Positions 60,976 through 64,000 of a stretch of 64,000 nucleotides of DNA are shown here, piece after piece. Origin of the DNA: Dryomyza anilis (Eukaryota > Arthropoda > Insecta > Diptera > Dryomyzidae); the NCBI GenBank assembly GCA_951804985.1, contig OX638131.1, forward strand, positions 37,665,544 to 37,729,543, read 5' to 3'. The notes under the pieces are model-generated. The model had not been told where the DNA came from and made no database searches. It saw nothing but the letters and a program-made list of their open reading frames with translations. Each line of letters starts with the position of its first letter. Position 1 is the stretch's first letter. The translations under genes were made by a program, and so were the position numbers.

Positions 60976-61171
60976 TTATATCAACTTTACCAAAAGAAAC
61001 TTTGTCCCTCTTTTAATATTTTTGTTAGATATTTAGAAGCATTTTGTCAGGGACCGCCCTGTCAAGAACTGAAGCCGGAATCGCATCCGTAACCGTTTCA
61101 ATTTCAATCGCAATCGAAACTGTTATTAAAAAAATGTGTGGAACCGGAATCTGATCCTATATAATTTTTAT

Positions 61172-61475
61172 GTCCTACACTAAGAGTGAAAAGGCATATT
61201 TAGTTCGGTACGCCGTTTGTAACACCCACAAAAAATCATATACGGTATGGAAAAGTATATATATTCTTTTTCAGCATGACCTCCTGAGTCGATTTAGAGA
61301 TGCCAGTCTGTTTGTCTGTTGAAATCACTACTATTTAAAAAATTTTAAAGTTAGATCAATAAAACTGCTAATTTAGATTACTATTATACCTAAGACCAAC
61401 TATAACATTCATAATTCTTACAAACTTCGTCACTTCAAAATCCCATTTTTCCTAACCTTCCTTACTGGTTTTGGT
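61172..61475 (+). repeat. Family A fragment
   Basis: CCTACACTAAGAGTGAAAAG, GGTACGCCGTTTGTAACACC, GGTATGGAAAAGTATATATA and CATGACCTCCTGAGTCGATT match the reverse complement of 54900-55132. The CTAACCTTCC end also matches. Confidence 0.65.
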
Positions 61476-63459
61476 TAGGACCGGTATCGGAAAAGCTATT
61501 TTAAAAATTTTAAAACAAGAACAGGAACTAATATTACTACACAGAAAATAAAAAGTGTGTAAATATAAATAAAATGTTAATCAATCCAATTAATTTTTAA
61601 TTGAAACTCAGCAGATGTAACTTTTAGTAGCATTGAATTCCATATTCGTAATAATGAGAATATGTTAATTGGAGAAATTTTAATTTATTTTTTTGTCATA
61701 TGGATATTAAAGTTGTTATATATATTAAATTTTTTATTGAGAATTTTTAAATCATTAATTAATTAATTAGTAACATCAATTGAAATTTTCATTCGATAGA
61801 AATTGGATCAATTAAATATTTTGTTAAATTAATTAAAATATTTGTCGAATAGAAACATATGAAAATAAAAATAATTTAATTCAATATATAACATATTTTA
61901 CCGAAGTCAGTTTTCACAAATTCTACAGGTGGGCCAATTTATTGAGTCAAACTTAAAATTTGATATTCGCTTTTTAACGATTCAATATGCAACAAAATGA
62001 GCATCATAAGCTGTTTGTTCAAATTTTTGACAGCAAAAAAAAAAAAATTGAGCCATTTAATGCTTTAATAACATAACATACACTACATAATGCAATATCC
62101 TGTTTTAAAATAGCAACGTAGAAGAAAATAATGTTAGGAGAAACTGAACGACGCCGCCGACGCACGAGACGCACAAACGAAAAACAAAATGAAATCCAGA
62201 AGAAAAAAACAGTGTTGCAATTTAAGAAAATGAATAATGTATAATGAATAAGTAACAACTAAAAGTAGTTAATACTATTAAAGATTTAGTTGTACTGAAA
62301 TTATATTAAATTAATTCCTATTAATATTTTAATTAAAAAATGTGTAAAAAAATTAATTAATTAGTAAATGCATTCATATTTTTAATTGGAATACGATTTT
62401 GTTTGTTATTAATATCAATTGTTATATATATGTACAATATTTTTATCTGTGTAAGCTGTCACAGCAATTTCATCAATTTTTGGGCACAGTTAGTTTTTTT
62501 AATACGACCCAATGTTTTGTGACATCGTTCATTTTTAAAATTTTATTTTGGGAAGATTTTAAGTCAATTAAAATAACATTTAATGTATGTGTTGCGTATA
62601 CGTAAGAGTGTGTTGGTATTAGCACCCAGTTGGAAAAGGAGTTGTAGTCTAAATAATGTTATTGTTTTAGAATTATTTCAAAATAAACCAGAACAAAATT
62701 GAAATTGCAACTGGGTTCAGAGTAAAGTAATGTAGACTAAGTTCATTGACTTCATGGTATGACATGTAGTTCCTTGAATGAAAAAGAGACAGTTAATTTA
62801 AAACTAGTCGGATTTCCAACAACATAGTGATACAAATCCAAAAACCGTTATATTTTAAAACCCACATTTACAATTTGTTGAATATTTTCAAAAATTGGAT
62901 TTTTCACAAAATATTGTATAATAATTTTAGAAATAAATGTATGTTATAATTTTTTAATTATACAGTACAACATAAAAAAATATTAGTATTAAAGACTTCT
63001 TAGTTCAATTATCAGATGGACTTTAGGGTCCTAAATAAGACCTACACCCAGAAAAAATGTTCCTCAAATCCCATTAAAATTGGTCAATAGGACAATTATT
63101 GATTTAATAGTATACACAAAATAAATCTTTTCATAAAAACTCAATGGCAATGTCATAGTATTCTCTAGTATTTAATGGTATTTTCCGATTAAAATAATAA
63201 TTTATCCTATTGACTATTTTTAATAGTAAAAAACTATTATTTAAATAGTATTTTTTTCTGGGTGTAGTACTTAGTTTGTTATGTTGAACTTTAGGCAAAA
63301 ACTGAGTTTGAGATCTCGATTAGAATCTTTTAGTTCATAGGAATACCATATTGAAATCGAGGATAAATAATAAAAAATCCTACATTTGTTATGTAGTGGT
63401 ATCATATAGTGTTATCGATTTCGCATTAATATAAATTTGAACGTTATAGAATTTATGTA
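61476..63459. other. AT-rich intergenic DNA, no gene seen
   Basis: No supported gene or repeat. A local palindromic patch around 63085-63260 has AATAGTATTTT / AAAAACTATTATT words and a repeated ACCCAGAAAAAA / TTTTTTTCTGGGTGTAG pair (63047 and 63250), suggesting another small TIR element of about 215 bp. Confidence 0.4.
63047..63267. mobile_element. Probable small TIR MITE
   Basis: The left end CTACACCCAGAAAAAATGTT and right end AGTATTTTTTTCTGGGTGTAG are inverted repeats over at least 16 bp, about 220 bp apart. Inside, CAATAGGACAATTATTGATT and TAATTTATCCTATTGAC are also inverted. No frame. Confidence 0.75.
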
Positions 63460-64000
63460 ATTTTTGCACTATCGTCGACGACCGACCAACTGCTGCCATT
63501 TTAATCGCGCACTATATTTTCGTTAGACCCAACAGTTTGCACTCATAACGCACTGCCTAAGGTTAATCCGGGTTAAGCTGCCATATCAGCCACTTTGACA
63601 GCGTTGCCACAATAATCGATAATCCACATGTAAGCGCTGCGCACATGCGTTACTTAGGAAATTTTATCAAAACTAAGTAATACCGAATTTTACCCCTCTG
63701 CTAATTTATTAAGTGATAATTTCAAAAAAATCAAATTCCACAACGTATTAAACGAAATGGTAAAAAAAAAAATAATATTAAAAAAAAATAAAAAATGTAA
63801 AGAAAACCAGTTCGATTAGCTTGATGTTGAGCAAAATATGTATTTGCGATTATTTATTTGTGCAGACTAATAAAAAGTCAAATTATTCATTAAAAGCGCC
63901 AACGCACTAAAACTGTCGCGTACCCTAGGCCCAGCTGTCAAAGCATACTAAAGCTTTTATGGGTGTGTGTATCAGTGTAGCTGTGTGTGTGTTTGTTGTA
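63460..64000. promoter_or_regulatory. Candidate promoter of a neighbouring gene
   Basis: GC-richer, non-repetitive stretch. It has ATCGATAAT (63615 area), close to the fly DRE motif, and CAGCTGTCAAA (63932 area), close to an E-box core-promoter motif. It also has CGTCGACGACCGACC. No coding frame follows inside the window. Direction is unknown. Confidence 0.25.

Overview
The window is AT-rich, intron-rich, repeat-laden insect DNA. Everything points to a higher fly (Diptera, probably a schizophoran with an expanded genome): GT-AG spliced exons of a Ly6/QVR-type gene, a DD41D (rosa-like) and a DD37E mariner-type transposase relic, a Jockey/CR1-type LINE, two tRNA-derived SINE families, a Helitron and many fold-back MITEs. 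The species cannot be named from this sequence alone.

Only one host protein gene can be supported. It lies on the + strand as three short coding exons (12538-12598, 25607-25792, 46436-46644) separated by introns of 13,008 and 20,643 bp, both in phase 1. The spliced product is 151 residues: signal peptide, a ten-cysteine three-finger (Ly6/QVR) domain ending in a CNG motif, and a hydrophobic GPI-attachment tail. Coding sequence is about 1.3% of the 34.1-kb span. No other host gene is convincing. The far right edge (63460-64000) is a GC-richer, motif-bearing stretch that may be the promoter of the next gene.

Layout. 1-12.2 kb: 5' intergenic DNA with degraded repeats, a 37-bp-arm hairpin (4550-4670), a SINE, a DD41D mariner relic (8052-8968), a probable solo LTR (9665-10138) and a TIR MITE (10738-11126). 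12.2-12.6 kb: candidate core promoter, 5' UTR and exon 1. 12.6-25.6 kb: intron 1 with two adjacent copies of an ACACACAGAA-TIR MITE, fold-back derivatives of the DD41D element, a Helitron 3' end, a candidate CTCF site and a SINE. 25.6 kb: exon 2. 25.8-46.4 kb: intron 2 with a LINE relic (27.4-29.1 kb), a probable solo LTR (30.0-30.5 kb), a second DD41D fold-back, a large hairpin/tandem array (32.4-33.3 kb), a second SINE family with clear target-site duplications (37938-38133), tandem GATATCG-rich elements (43.5-44.5 kb) and another SINE. 46.4-47.2 kb: exon 3 and 3' UTR. 47.4-52.6 kb: a long inverted-repeat element with a complete 3.7-kb Helitron nested inside; the Helitron carries four different tandem arrays, including about 2.1 kb of a nearly G-free 15-bp minisatellite. 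52.7-64 kb: more interspersed repeats, a LINE 3' end, a DD37E transposase relic, and a SINE nested in a palindromic MITE.

The genes do not form an operon or pathway. The main biological story is a small Ly6 gene whose introns have been inflated by nested transposons, some of which would fold into long double-stranded hairpins if they are transcribed in the host pre-mRNA.
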